DNA from: Actinomyces urogenitalis DSM 15434
GTDB lineage: Bacteria; Actinomycetota; Actinomycetes; Actinomycetales; Actinomycetaceae
NCBI RefSeq assembly: GCF_000159035.1
Contig: NZ_DS999575.1
Coordinates: 198,921 to 248,566 of the forward strand
Length of the DNA: 49,646 bases
Direction: 5' to 3'
Shown here: in pieces, positions 34,696 through 43,744 of the stretch
How positions within the stretch are numbered: position 1 is the stretch's first letter
Layout: every line of letters starts with the position of its first letter
Program-made: the position numbers and the translations under genes
Notes under the pieces: model-generated
What the model saw: the letters and a program-made list of their open reading frames with translations, nothing else
Database searches by the model: none
Told to the model about the DNA's origin: nothing

Positions 34696-36120
34696 ATGAG
34701 CGACACCAAGCCCTTGGGGATCGAGACCACGCCCATTCCGGGCTTCCTGCGCATCGACCTCAGTGTGCACGGGGACAACCGCGGCTGGTTCAAGGAGAAC
34801 TGGCAGCGGGAGAAGATGGTTGCTCTTGGCCTTCCAGACTTCGGTCCTGTCCAGAACAACATCTCGTTCAATGACGAGGTGGGCGTCACCCGCGGTATCC
34901 ACGCTGAGCCCTGGGACAAGTTTGTTTCTGTCGCGACGGGCCGAGTCTTCGGTGCCTGGGTGGATCTGCGCGAAGGCCCTTCTTTCGGAACGGTCTACAC
35001 CACCGAGATTGACCCGTCTGTGGCTGTCTTCGTGCCTAAGGGTGTGGGTAACGCCTACCAGACCTTGGAGCCGAACACCGCCTACACCTACCTTGTCAAC
35101 GACCACTGGTCGCCTGAGGCGCGCTACACCTTCTTGAACCTTGCCGATGAGACGGCCAACGTACCGTGGCCTATCCCGTTGGAGGAGGCCGTCCTCTCTG
35201 ACAAGGACAAGGCGCACCCGCGTCTGGCTGAGGTCACGCCTTTCCCGGCGCCTGAGACTGCTGGCCGTCGCGTCCTGGTGACTGGTGCGAAGGGCCAGCT
35301 GGGTCGAGCTCTGATGGCTCAGCTCCCCAAGGCTGGTTTCAGTGCCACTGGTGTGGACCTGCCGGAGATCGACATCGCTGATGCTGCGGCCCTGGCCGAG
35401 ATCGACTGGTCTGACTACGACGTCATCGTCAACGCCGCGGCGTGGACTGCTGTCGATGCCGCTGAGACGGCTGAGGGGCGCCCGGCTGCCTGGCGCGCTA
35501 ACGCTACAGGTCCCGCGAACCTGGCTCGTGTCGCCTCCGAGCACGCACTGACCTTGGTGCACATCTCCAGCGAGTACACCTTTGATGGCGCGCAGAAGAT
35601 CCACACCGAGGACGAGTCTCCGAGCCCCCTGGGCGTCTATGGCCAGTCGAAGGCTGGTGGCGACGCTGCTGTGGCTGCCACCCCGCGCCACTATCTGGTA
35701 CGTACTAGCTGGGTGGTCGGCGATGGCAAGAACTTCGTCAAGACCATGGCGGGCCTGGCCGAGCGCGGCGTGAAGCCCTCAGTGGTGGGGGACCAGACTG
35801 GTCGACTCACCTTCACGACGGATCTTGCTGCCGGCATCATCCACCTGCTCACCACACAGGCCGAGTACGGTACCTACAACCTCTCCGGTGAGGGGCCTGT
35901 GGTCTCATGGTTCGAGGTCGCGCGCCGTGTCTACGAGCTGCTGGGCCACGACCCGAGTGAGGTCACCAGTGTGAGTACGCAGGAGTACTACGCCGGCAAG
36001 GAAGGTATCGCCCCGCGCCCCGCTCACTCCGCGCTAGACCTGAGCAAGATCAAAGCCGCCGGCTTTACGCCGGCGGACTCGATGGCGCGTCTGGAGGCTT
36101 ACGTGGAGACACTTTCGTGA
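34696..36120 (+). CDS. rmlC-rmlD: Bifunctional dTDP-4-dehydrorhamnose 3,5-epimerase / dTDP-4-dehydrorhamnose reductase fusion
   Basis: A 474-residue fusion that carries out the last two steps of dTDP-L-rhamnose synthesis. The N-terminal RmlC cupin (about 1-185) has GVTRGIHAEPWDKFVSV with the catalytic His and FVPKGVGNAYQTLEPN. The C-terminal RmlD reductase (from about 192) begins RRVLVTGAKGQLGRAL, has VIVNAAAWTAVDAAE, and the Tyr-x-x-x-Lys pair in VYGQSKAGG. Such fusions are known in Actinobacteria. The ATG at 34696 starts just before the first RmlC strand. In-frame ATG 34687 is equally possible, and a leaderless GTG at 34573 would add 41 residues with no family match. The stop overlaps the next gene's start. 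Confidence 0.93.
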   Translation: MSDTKPLGIETTPIPGFLRIDLSVHGDNRGWFKENWQREKMVALGLPDFGPVQNNISFNDEVGVTRGIHAEPWDKFVSVATGRVFGAWVDLREGPSFGTVYTTEIDPSVAVFVPKGVGNAYQTLEPNTAYTYLVNDHWSPEARYTFLNLADETANVPWPIPLEEAVLSDKDKAHPRLAEVTPFPAPETAGRRVLVTGAKGQLGRALMAQLPKAGFSATGVDLPEIDIADAAALAEIDWSDYDVIVNAAAWTAVDAAETAEGRPAAWRANATGPANLARVASEHALTLVHISSEYTFDGAQKIHTEDESPSPLGVYGQSKAGGDAAVAATPRHYLVRTSWVVGDGKNFVKTMAGLAERGVKPSVVGDQTGRLTFTTDLAAGIIHLLTTQAEYGTYNLSGEGPVVSWFEVARRVYELLGHDPSEVTSVSTQEYYAGKEGIAPRPAHSALDLSKIKAAGFTPADSMARLEAYVETLS

Positions 36121-37682
36121 TGGTTAAGTCTACTGTGGAACTGTGTGAGGAAGTGAGTGCAAGACCTGTCGTTGCTCGGCGAGCGCAGGGTGAGAAGTCT
36201 GGGCGGCGTTCCTACTTCCTCTATTTTGCGGCGCTTCTTGCCATGTTGCTGACCGGCCTCGGATGGGCGGTTGCTTCTCCAGTTGCTTCATCGCCTGACG
36301 ACGACTATCACCTGGGCAGTATCTGGTGTCCGCGACCAGTTGCGGAGCATTGCCAGACCACAGAGGGGCAGGATGGGACTTGGATCAGTGTTCCTGAGGG
36401 TGTGAGTCCCCGGGCGATGACTTGCTATTCCTTTGAGACCGCTAAGTCTGCTGCCTGCGCTTCGGGCATGAAGGATGATCGATACACCTATTCATTCCGC
36501 TATGACGATGGTGGTTATCCCGTTGGTTACTACCAGTTCCACCACTTGTTGATTGGTAAAGATATAGAGAGCTCCGTCGTCCGGATGCGAGCGGTAAATG
36601 TGCTCATCTCCGTGATATTGATCGGGGCGATCTCGGCGATGTCTCGGCCTTCCGTGCGCCGCGCCATAGGGCTAGCGGTTGCGGCGTGCTGGTTTCCGAT
36701 GGGTGTATACTTTATCGCCTCCAACAATCCGACCTCGTGGGCAATCGCCGGTCTTTTTTCCTTCACGACGGCTGCCTTTTCTGCCGCGCAGTCGCATGGA
36801 TGGCGGCGCTGGGCGCTCATTTCTGCGGCAGCGATAGGGGCGATTCTGTGTCTTTCTTCACGTTTTGACGTGAGTTTTTACATGCTTGTCGTGGCCCTTG
36901 CCCTCACCTTCGCGATCCGATGGAACTTCAGGTCGCGCTGGCCTGAGTTTGCTTTTATGTGGATGGCGGGCCTGTGGGGCGTGTATTCAATGCTCGGAAC
37001 CACCAATCAGACCGCCCTCCCGACCAACGGTGGAGGTAGTGGAGGCGGAGCGGGGTTCTCTCTACCAAACTTCCTCTGGGCACTTGCTTCAGCGCCGCGT
37101 TACCTTGCTGGATTCTATGGTTCCAGTTGGTCGCCTGGATGGGTTGACGTCCCCACTGGCGAACACGCTCCTTACGCCTTGTCCTTGATTGCAGCAGGTG
37201 CTGTTCTCATGGTGGCTCTCAGGCGAGGCAGTCTAAGGAAGTGGTTCGCGGCTCTCGTGATATTTGGTGCTCTTGTCTGCTTGCCGGCTGTTTTCCACGG
37301 GGCTGGCGTGTTTCCTGTCCTCTTTGGTTATCAGGCGCGTTATATCTTGCCTCTGTTTGGAGTTCTTTTCTTCTTGCTCCTTGCTCTAGACCTTGACGAT
37401 ACGGCTCTGCTCAGCCGACCGCAGCACGTGGCCATAGTGCTTCTTATCGGTGTTGCACACTCGCTGACTCTATACATCACGATTCTTCGTTTTACTCGCG
37501 GTGTTTTAGGGGGGCAGCCTCGCACGCTCTTGAATGGGATCGAGTGGTGGTGGGATATGCCAGTCTCACCTTTTGCTGTGTGGGTCGGCACCAGCCTTAC
37601 GGCTTTTGTCTTCCTGGCGATTGCGCTGTCTGTTGCGCGACAGAATTTGTCCTTCAACACTAACTCGGGGACGAGGGTCTGA
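36117..37682 (+). CDS. Polytopic membrane protein, DUF2142-like
   Basis: A 521-residue integral membrane protein with about ten helices. The first helix is followed by an outer loop with ASSPDDDYHLGSIWC. The acidic cluster and His after helix 1 match the DUF2142 family, which has the GT-C layout of polyprenyl-phosphate-sugar transferases. It is directly followed by a polyprenyl-phosphate-sugar synthase-like GT2 and a DUF2304 protein, a trio that would supply and use a lipid-linked sugar to decorate the exported chain (inference). The start is GTG 36117 (overlapping the upstream stop) or ATG 36120. Codon use is visibly richer in T at third positions than in the rmlC-rmlD gene next to it, suggesting different ancestry. 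Confidence 0.78.
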   Translation: MMVKSTVELCEEVSARPVVARRAQGEKSGRRSYFLYFAALLAMLLTGLGWAVASPVASSPDDDYHLGSIWCPRPVAEHCQTTEGQDGTWISVPEGVSPRAMTCYSFETAKSAACASGMKDDRYTYSFRYDDGGYPVGYYQFHHLLIGKDIESSVVRMRAVNVLISVILIGAISAMSRPSVRRAIGLAVAACWFPMGVYFIASNNPTSWAIAGLFSFTTAAFSAAQSHGWRRWALISAAAIGAILCLSSRFDVSFYMLVVALALTFAIRWNFRSRWPEFAFMWMAGLWGVYSMLGTTNQTALPTNGGGSGGGAGFSLPNFLWALASAPRYLAGFYGSSWSPGWVDVPTGEHAPYALSLIAAGAVLMVALRRGSLRKWFAALVIFGALVCLPAVFHGAGVFPVLFGYQARYILPLFGVLFFLLLALDLDDTALLSRPQHVAIVLLIGVAHSLTLYITILRFTRGVLGGQPRTLLNGIEWWWDMPVSPFAVWVGTSLTAFVFLAIALSVARQNLSFNTNSGTRV

Positions 37683-38419
37683 TGAATCACGTTCTCGTCA
37701 TCATTCCTGCCTGGAACGAGGAAGCAGTTCTGGGATCCGTCCTGGACGAGATAAAGGAGCGTGCACCTGAAGGGGCCGAGATTCTTGTTGTCTCTGATGG
37801 GTCCACGGACCGCACCGCGCGCATTGCTCATGAGGCAGGGGTCAAGGTCCTTGACCTACCGTTGAACCTCGGCGTTGGCGGAGCCATGCGTGCTGGCTAT
37901 CTCTACGCCGAACGTCACGGCTATGACTATGCCGTCCAGCTCGACGCTGACGGGCAGCATGATCCGGCCGAGATCCCCGCGCTACTGGCTGCTGCTGAGC
38001 GCGAGGACGCAGATCTCGTCATCGGTGCGCGCTTCGCCGGCAAGGGAACCTATGAGGTACGCGGCCCACGCCACTGGGCCATGGTCGTGCTCGCGGTGAT
38101 CCTGTCCCGTATCTGTGGCACACGGCTCACGGACACCACCTCCGGGTTCAAGCTCGCTGGCCGCCGAGCAATCGCCCTCTTCGCCCGTGAGTATCCTGCC
38201 GAGTACCTCGGCGACACTATTGAGGCTCTCGTCATCGCCGCACGTTCGGGACTCACCATTCGCCAGGTCGCCGTCGAGATGCGACCGCGTGCGGGTGGTA
38301 CGCCGTCGCACAATCCTCTTCAGGCCGCACGATTCCTTCTCCGCGCTTTCCTCGCTCTCGGGATTGCCCTCACTCGCCGCTATGACGCCAACCTGCGTGA
38401 GGACGGTGACCAGATATGA
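37682..38419 (+). CDS. GT2 glycosyltransferase, polyprenyl-phosphate-sugar synthase-like
   Basis: A 245-residue GT-A protein close to dolichol-phosphate-mannose synthases. It begins VLVIIPAWNEEAVLGSVL, has ILVVSDGSTDRTARIA and the DxD motif in YAVQLDADGQHDPAEIP, followed by LVIGARFAGKG and LTDTTSGFKLAGRRAI. It probably charges a polyprenyl phosphate with one sugar on the inner face of the membrane. There are no C-terminal membrane helices; the small DUF2304 protein encoded next may help hold it at the membrane. The ATG overlaps the stop of the upstream gene, and its stop overlaps the next ATG (both ATGA). Confidence 0.88.
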   Translation: MNHVLVIIPAWNEEAVLGSVLDEIKERAPEGAEILVVSDGSTDRTARIAHEAGVKVLDLPLNLGVGGAMRAGYLYAERHGYDYAVQLDADGQHDPAEIPALLAAAEREDADLVIGARFAGKGTYEVRGPRHWAMVVLAVILSRICGTRLTDTTSGFKLAGRRAIALFAREYPAEYLGDTIEALVIAARSGLTIRQVAVEMRPRAGGTPSHNPLQAARFLLRAFLALGIALTRRYDANLREDGDQI

Positions 38420-38823
38420 GTCCTACCTTCTCGACCTACCTGCTGGGACTTCTTTTCGGCCTCATCGTTCTCGGCGCTGTCTTCCTGCGGATGCGCAACT
38501 CCGGGATGAAGGAGGGCTATGCCACGTGGTGGATCGTCATTGCGCTCGGCAGTCTTTTCTTTTCTGTCGTACCCGGAGCCCTGAAGCGCCTTTCCACCCT
38601 CTTGGGCGTGCAGGTGCCTCTCAACCTCGGTTTCTTCACTGCAGGCATCATTCTGCTTCTGCTTTCCCTGCGCTTCAGCGTGGACTTGTCCCAGGCGAGT
38701 GAGGACCGTCGTCGCCTCACTGAGGAAATTGCTATCTTGCGGGCGGAAGTCGATGAGCTTAAGGCGTGCTCCGCCGTCGAGAATGAGGGTAGTCAGGAAG
38801 ATACGGCTGACGGCGCAGCCTGA
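38416..38823 (+). CDS. DUF2304 small membrane protein
   Basis: A 135-residue protein with three hydrophobic helices (STYLLGLLFGLIVLGAVFL; WWIVIALGSLFFSVVPG; LGFFTAGIILLLLSL) and a charged C-terminal segment that looks like a coiled coil (DRRRLTEEIAILRAEVDEL). DUF2304 proteins usually follow a dolichol-phosphate-mannose-synthase-like GT2, as here, and may be its membrane partner; the activity is unknown. The ATG overlaps the upstream stop. Only 10 bp separate its stop from that of the convergent GT4 gene. Confidence 0.85.
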   Translation: MSPTFSTYLLGLLFGLIVLGAVFLRMRNSGMKEGYATWWIVIALGSLFFSVVPGALKRLSTLLGVQVPLNLGFFTAGIILLLLSLRFSVDLSQASEDRRRLTEEIAILRAEVDELKACSAVENEGSQEDTADGAA

Positions 38824-38833
38824 GCGGGTCGAC

Positions 38834-39943
38834 TCAGCGAACCTGCGCCGCGATGACCTGCTCGGCGATCGTGGCGTACTGCGCCGCACGTACTGGCCAC
38901 GTCCACTGCGTGATGAAGGACGGATCCGCAGGACCAGGCGGTGCACTCAGCATCTCGATCAGCGCTTGAGACAGTCCCGCGGCATCTTTGCTTTCACAGA
39001 TCGTGACCGGCGCACCTTGCTTACGGAGAAGATAGGCTCCCGGTACATCAAAGGTGACGACACGCCCACGTTCAGCGATGGCCTCCAGCAGGGTGGTTTG
39101 GAAACCCTCCGAGAGGACGGTGGGGTTGACGAGGGTTGAGCCGCGCAAGGCCTGACGTACCTGCTCCTGGCTCACTCGACCGCGCACGGCGACGACCTCG
39201 CTCACGCCCAGCTCCTGAGCATATGCAACGGCACGTTCTCGCTCCGCTCCGTCACCCAGTATCTCGCCCGTTACCTCCGTGCCGCGCTCGCGTAGCCGGC
39301 GTACTGCCTCAAGGAAGGTGTCCCACCCCTTTCCTGCGACGACGCGGCCCACAAAGACAAGGTGAGTAGGACGGTCGGGGGAGGGGGGCGTGGGCTGGGG
39401 CGGAGTAATCGCGTTGTAGAAGACCTCTGCCGCAGGGGCACCAAGCTTTTCTGCGAACCGCGCAGCCGGCTCGGAGACCCCGAGCACCTTGTCGGCATGC
39501 GTGAGCACGTAGCGGCCCATCGTGAGGTCGACAGCACGCGAGCCCACGAAGATGACGGGAGAGGAGTTAGCAACGTAACCGCTGCCGTGTTCGGTATGGA
39601 TGACGGGAATCCCAGCGCGGCGTGCGGCCTGAAGGCCCACGAAGCTCATCGGGAAAAAACGTGTATGGGTCGACACGAGGTCGATCCCGTGTTGGACGAG
39701 GAATCGGGTGAGTGCCTGTGTCGTACCCAGGCTCGGCAGCGTAATGACATCCGCGATGGGCAGATGGGCGCGGCCTGTGAGTACCCGTACCTCACCATCG
39801 ATACGGCGGCCCGGCGTGGAGGAGATCGTGAGCACCCACACCTCATGGCCGAGGTCGCTCAGTCCCTGGGCGAGATTCTCGATGTGGTACTCCAAGCCAC
39901 CCACGCGAGGCGGGTAGCTGTTGACAACCATGGCGATCTTCAT
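38834..39943 (-). CDS. Glycosyltransferase, GT4
   Basis: A 369-residue GT-B enzyme. The acceptor half has MKIAMVVNSYPPRVGGLEYH, typical of the GT4 group that includes phosphatidyl-inositol and capsule mannosyltransferases. The donor half has HLVFVGRVVAGKGWDTFLEAV and NPTVLSEGFQTTLLEAIAE (E-x(7)-E). It is the last gene of the minus-strand lic unit, 45 bp after licD, so it probably adds the sugar that carries phosphocholine or one next to it (inference). The ATG at 39943 has GAGGG close upstream. It converges with the DUF2304 gene. Confidence 0.87.
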   Translation of the reverse strand: MKIAMVVNSYPPRVGGLEYHIENLAQGLSDLGHEVWVLTISSTPGRRIDGEVRVLTGRAHLPIADVITLPSLGTTQALTRFLVQHGIDLVSTHTRFFPMSFVGLQAARRAGIPVIHTEHGSGYVANSSPVIFVGSRAVDLTMGRYVLTHADKVLGVSEPAARFAEKLGAPAAEVFYNAITPPQPTPPSPDRPTHLVFVGRVVAGKGWDTFLEAVRRLRERGTEVTGEILGDGAERERAVAYAQELGVSEVVAVRGRVSQEQVRQALRGSTLVNPTVLSEGFQTTLLEAIAERGRVVTFDVPGAYLLRKQGAPVTICESKDAAGLSQALIEMLSAPPGPADPSFITQWTWPVRAAQYATIAEQVIAAQVR

Positions 39944-39988
39944 GTCCCTCGCTTCCTTCGTGGCGATCCTGAGCCGTCTCGGCGCTCG

Positions 39989-40879
39989 TTACTGCTCGGG
40001 GTCCTGCCAGACGCCGAAGCTCACCTCGACCGCTGCGTGGTTCACCCTCTGGTCCTCGGGTGGCAGGTTCATGTAGTCGCCGTAGCCACGAGTGAGGACT
40101 GCGTCGAACTTGCGAGCGACCTCCACCTCAATGTCTCCAAAAGGCATGCGGATGGAGGGGAAGAGCTCATCCTCGCGGGCCGACCAGCGCAACGGATCCT
40201 GTGTGCAGTAGTCACCGAGCACCGGGGAACCAGTGTTGTTGTAGCGAGTGGCCACCTTCTCCCATTGACGGTAGAGATGGGATGCGGACACGTGGAGCAC
40301 TTTGAGACCCTGATGTGTGGCGTGGAAGACGGCCTTAGCCAGAGTCTTGGCGGGGCCGGTCAGGCCAGTGTCTGGCGTCGGCGTGCCGTGGAGAAACATG
40401 AGGCGCCCCCAGACCCAGCTCTCAGCGCTCTGGCGCTTGAACGCGCGGCGATCCTTGGGAATGCGGTCCAGCGGGAACAGGTCGATGCCAAGAGGCACCT
40501 GGAAGGCGCGGTTTCGAGCCACGCTGGGTGTAAAGACCGAACCTACAATGCCCAGTACGCCGAAAGGACGGGGATAGTCGGGATGAGTGAGCTGGGAGAC
40601 CACCTCAAATTCCGGGGCTAGGAGTGGCGGTGCCTCGCGCAGGAAGCGTTCATAGTCCTCACGTGGCATGCAGACGTCGACGTCGTCGTCCCACGGAATG
40701 AAGCCCTGGTGGCGTACCGTGCCAATCGCGCTGCCGCCATAGACGACGTAGCGAATGTCCAGCTCATGGCAGACACGGTCGAGCTCAGCGAGCGTATCCG
40801 TTGCTGCGCGCTGAATCTTTGCCAGGAGTTGCGGATCGCCAAGCTCTGCCACAGATGTGCCCCTTCGGTGAGACGTCAT
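39989..40879 (-). CDS. licD: LicD-family phosphocholine transferase (copy 1)
   Basis: A 296-residue cytoplasmic protein of the LicD/fukutin nucleotidyltransferase fold. The signature is complete: LDRVCHELDIRYVVYGGSAIGTVRHQGFIPWDDDVDVCMPREDYE (shown here in parts: YGGSAIGTVRH, GFIPWDDDVDV), with the paired acids that bind metal. LicD proteins move phosphocholine from CDP-choline to a sugar of teichoic acid or lipooligosaccharide. The gene is third in the minus-strand order licC-licA, licB, licD, GT4, with 37 bp to licB. It differs clearly from the second copy at 43939, so each copy may act on a different residue, as the two pneumococcal LicD proteins do. Confidence 0.9.
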   Translation of the reverse strand: MTSHRRGTSVAELGDPQLLAKIQRAATDTLAELDRVCHELDIRYVVYGGSAIGTVRHQGFIPWDDDVDVCMPREDYERFLREAPPLLAPEFEVVSQLTHPDYPRPFGVLGIVGSVFTPSVARNRAFQVPLGIDLFPLDRIPKDRRAFKRQSAESWVWGRLMFLHGTPTPDTGLTGPAKTLAKAVFHATHQGLKVLHVSASHLYRQWEKVATRYNNTGSPVLGDYCTQDPLRWSAREDELFPSIRMPFGDIEVEVARKFDAVLTRGYGDYMNLPPEDQRVNHAAVEVSFGVWQDPEQ

Positions 40880-40916
40880 GCAGCCTGCGCTGCGCTGGGG
40901 TCATTGTGTCACGGGC

Positions 40917-41870
40917 TCATGAAGGCGGCTCGGAAGCCGCACCCTGCGCCCGAACGCGCAGCAGGCTGGCCCAGTGGGGCGTCGCCGCGAGGACGGTTGC
41001 GGTGAGGATCACTACGCAGCACACGACCTGGTAGGCCGTGGGCACGGTGTGCTGGAGCAGGAAGGCGAAGATCACGGCCCACGCCGAGTAGGAGATGTTC
41101 AGAGCCATCCCTCGTGAGGCGCCAATGGTGTTGATCGCCTTGTAGTAGAAGAGGTAGGACACCGTTCCTGCCAGCGCCGCAGCCGCAACCACCGCGGCCG
41201 CTGGCGTGACTGAGGCACGTAGTCCCAGCCCCAGCGCGCCAGCCACGGGGGCGACGACCACCAGGTACACCAGCGCCGAGGTGGTCTCACGCAGCTGAAG
41301 CGCCGTCTCGTTGTCCACCGTCTCGTCGCGCATGCCCCAGGCGAGGATGACCGCCTCTGAGCCCCAGCCGATGACGCACGCCAGTGCTGCGAGGGTCCCC
41401 AGCACGGCCGAGCCTGGGACCTCGGCGCCTGAGGAGGACCATCCCACCATGATGACGGCGCCCAGGGCCACCATGAGCGCCACGACCTGCCGCGGACGCA
41501 TCCGCTCCTTGAGGAACAATGCTGCCAACGCCGTCCCGACTGCGGGGTAGAAGGTGGAGATGATCGCGGTGTAGGCCGGTCCGATGTTGTCGATAGCGAT
41601 GAGATAGCCAGACATTCCGAGCGGTCCGCCAAGGAGCGCAGCCCCCATGACCGCCCGGCCGCTGCGGGTGCGAGCCGCCCGGAGCGTGTGCCTGAGCCTC
41701 CCACGCACCCCCATGTACACTAAAAGGATCAGCGCGCAGGCGAGGTCGTGAAGAAGGGCTGAGGCGATTGAGGACTGGCCCGCCCCCAGGAACGGGGCCA
41801 GCAGCAGTGCCATACCAAGAATGACGGTGTCCAGTCCCCACAGGGCGCCGCTAAGAATTCCGTAACGCAT
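40917..41870 (-). CDS. licB: Choline permease of the drug/metabolite transporter family
   Basis: A 317-residue membrane protein with ten helices in two repeated halves (DMT/EamA type). Its start, RYGILSGALWGLDTVILGMALL, and the segment LGGPLGMSGYLIAIDNIGPAYTAIISTFYPAVG resemble LicB, the choline importer of lic loci. The choice among DMT transporters rests on context: it starts 2 bp after the licC-licA stop. The ATG at 41870 has AAGGAG 8 nt upstream; a longer frame to 42044 is an overlap shadow. It should bring in choline from the host or medium, since no choline synthesis gene is seen here. Confidence 0.87.
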   Translation of the reverse strand: MRYGILSGALWGLDTVILGMALLLAPFLGAGQSSIASALLHDLACALILLVYMGVRGRLRHTLRAARTRSGRAVMGAALLGGPLGMSGYLIAIDNIGPAYTAIISTFYPAVGTALAALFLKERMRPRQVVALMVALGAVIMVGWSSSGAEVPGSAVLGTLAALACVIGWGSEAVILAWGMRDETVDNETALQLRETTSALVYLVVVAPVAGALGLGLRASVTPAAAVVAAAALAGTVSYLFYYKAINTIGASRGMALNISYSAWAVIFAFLLQHTVPTAYQVVCCVVILTATVLAATPHWASLLRVRAQGAASEPPS

Positions 41871-41872
41871 GG

Positions 41873-43708
41873 TCAGCTCTCCTTGCTTCCTGCCAGGACA
41901 CCTGTCAGGACCGGGGCGCTGCCTCTCTCGTAGGCCTCGAGCAGCTGATCCACGTAGGCGGCAGCGTGACGGTAGTAGATAAACAGCCACTCGCCGACGT
42001 CGTCGCCCTCTGCCTCCTTGAGGAGCGCCCACACGTACCAGCACCAGCCTGCGAAGACCACATAGGCCCAGAAGTGGCGTCGCTCAGCATCAGTAGGTGT
42101 CCGACCGAAGTAGTAGCCCAGGGCCTCCTCGCCGTGCGCGGGCGTCATCTGTGTGCACACGACCATGGTTCCAAAGTCGCTGGCGACGTCGGACATGCCG
42201 GCGTACTCCCAGTCGATGAGCTCTATCGTCCCGTCCTCGATCACGAGGAAGTTGAGCGGGAAGAAGTCGTTGTGGCTCGGTCCGGTGGGGAAGCCGTCCG
42301 CACTGGCGTGGTCCTTGAGCCGCATCACCTTGTCTCGCAGCTCTTGGTAGCCGGGAACATCGATCGGTCCGAGCTGCTCCAGCAGGGCCTCGTAACGCAT
42401 CCCCTCACTGACGAAGTCGAAGGTACGGGGAAGCGTGCGTCCGCAGCCGTGCAGCTCGCGCGCCATCTCCATGGCGCGCCGAAGCTCCTCAGGACTTGAG
42501 ACGTCAAGGTTGCGAGCACCAGGGACAAAACGAGAGATCTTCCAGCCGTGTGTGGCGTCGCCTTGGACGAAGGTCTCATCCAGCCCCAGCTCGCTGGCGA
42601 GCGTAAGTGCCTCGAGCTCTGCCTGACGATTGACAAGCTTCTCGGTACCGATACCGGGGTGGCGGTAGACGTACTCCTTGTCGCCCACGGCGAAGTGACA
42701 CGACAGGTTTGTGATGCCCTGCTTGAGGGGATAGAAGTCGGTGATCTCGGACTTGGCGCAGTCCAGGGCCCTGGAGATCGTGTCAAAGACCTCGGAGTCC
42801 ACGTTCTCCATGAACAGCGGGTCGAAGGAGCGGATCTCGTCCACTGAGTCGAACTCGTTGATGACGCCGGCGGGGTACTTGCGCATCACCATGTCGAGCT
42901 CCTTGACGTGGTCCAGGTAGATCGACTCCCACAGCTTTCCCTCGGTCTCTGGCAGGTCGTAGACCTGCTCCAGGATCTGGACGAACCTGGTGGAGAACGC
43001 TCGGTCGAAGTAGACGTGGCCCAGCATCGTCCACGCGTCGGCGCCCCCGACGCTCGCTCCGGTGATGCGTCCGCCCTTGCCGGTGGTGATGCACCACTCC
43101 TGAGTAGGGCCCTCGACGTACTGGGCGGAGTAGTAGGCCTGGTAGACGTAGAGCTCGAAGGGGTTGGTGGTGAAGTAGTCGTCAGAGGAGCACACGTAGG
43201 TGTTTCCCAGCTGCTCGCGGACCCGCCACAGTGACCCGTTGTTGTTGCGGGTGAGGTAGTCGTCGTTGACGACGATCGTGGCGCCGAAGCGCTCGGCGAG
43301 GTAGAAGAAGTACTCCTTCTTGTAACCCACAACCACCGTGATGTCAGTGATACCGGCCTCGTGCAGCTGTCTGATCTGGCGCTCGATGAGGACCTCGCCG
43401 CGGACCTTGAGAGTGCCTTTGGGACGCTCGTAGGAGATCGGAGCGAAGCGTTGTGACAACCCTGCGGCCATAATGACAGCGTTGTCCACCTTGTAGGGGG
43501 CCAGGGCCTCTAGGCCCGACGGCGTCAGGGCGCCTTCGGGGGAGAGGTAGCCCGCTGCCTGCAGCTCACGCAGTCGTGAGTTCACGGTGCCCAGGGAGAC
43601 TCCTACTGCCTCAGCGAGTTCGCGTTGCGTGAGTCTCTCGCTGCTCGCGCGCACGGTGTTAAGGATGTGGAACTGGGTGTGCCTGAGCGGCATCATGGTC
43701 TCACTCAC
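41873..43708 (-). CDS. licC-licA: Winged-helix / CTP:phosphocholine cytidylyltransferase (LicC) / choline kinase (LicA) fusion
   Basis: A 611-residue three-part protein. Residues 1-72 form a winged helix (TQRELAEAVGVSLGTVNSRL, then the wing GYLSPEG). Residues 74-300 are a nucleotidyltransferase with AVIMAAGLSQRFAPISYERP and GTLKVRGEVLIERQI, as in LicC. Residues 310-600 are a choline/aminoglycoside-kinase fold with the catalytic GPSHNDFFPLNFLV (about 480) and the metal site IELIDWEYAG (about 500). Together the two enzymes turn choline into CDP-choline. LicC-LicA fusions are known in oral spirochaetes; the added DNA-binding domain suggests it also regulates. The GTG at 43708 has GGGAGG 8 nt upstream. 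A perfect palindrome in its own leader is a candidate target. Confidence 0.9.
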   Translation of the reverse strand: MSETMMPLRHTQFHILNTVRASSERLTQRELAEAVGVSLGTVNSRLRELQAAGYLSPEGALTPSGLEALAPYKVDNAVIMAAGLSQRFAPISYERPKGTLKVRGEVLIERQIRQLHEAGITDITVVVGYKKEYFFYLAERFGATIVVNDDYLTRNNNGSLWRVREQLGNTYVCSSDDYFTTNPFELYVYQAYYSAQYVEGPTQEWCITTGKGGRITGASVGGADAWTMLGHVYFDRAFSTRFVQILEQVYDLPETEGKLWESIYLDHVKELDMVMRKYPAGVINEFDSVDEIRSFDPLFMENVDSEVFDTISRALDCAKSEITDFYPLKQGITNLSCHFAVGDKEYVYRHPGIGTEKLVNRQAELEALTLASELGLDETFVQGDATHGWKISRFVPGARNLDVSSPEELRRAMEMARELHGCGRTLPRTFDFVSEGMRYEALLEQLGPIDVPGYQELRDKVMRLKDHASADGFPTGPSHNDFFPLNFLVIEDGTIELIDWEYAGMSDVASDFGTMVVCTQMTPAHGEEALGYYFGRTPTDAERRHFWAYVVFAGWCWYVWALLKEAEGDDVGEWLFIYYRHAAAYVDQLLEAYERGSAPVLTGVLAGSKES

Positions 43709-43726
43709 TACTCTTGCCTCCCTTGT

Positions 43727-43744
43727 TCAGTTCTTAAACTGAAG
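43727..43744. promoter_or_regulatory. Palindrome in the licC-licA leader, candidate operator
   Basis: TTCAGTT (43727-43733) and AACTGAA (43738-43744) form a perfect inverted repeat around CTTA. On the minus strand a TACATT box (43763-43768) upstream of it would start transcription near 43755, so the palindrome lies between the start point and the ribosome site of licC-licA. A related TTTGAACT lies at 43754-43761. The divergent region 43709-43938 also holds TAACAT (43901-43906), a possible -10 box for licD2. Confidence 0.5.

Noticed and set aside
39362-40621. Open frame of about 420 codons on the plus strand across GT4 and licD
   Set aside because: It covers two genuine minus-strand genes with clear family motifs and has no ribosome site or motif of its own.
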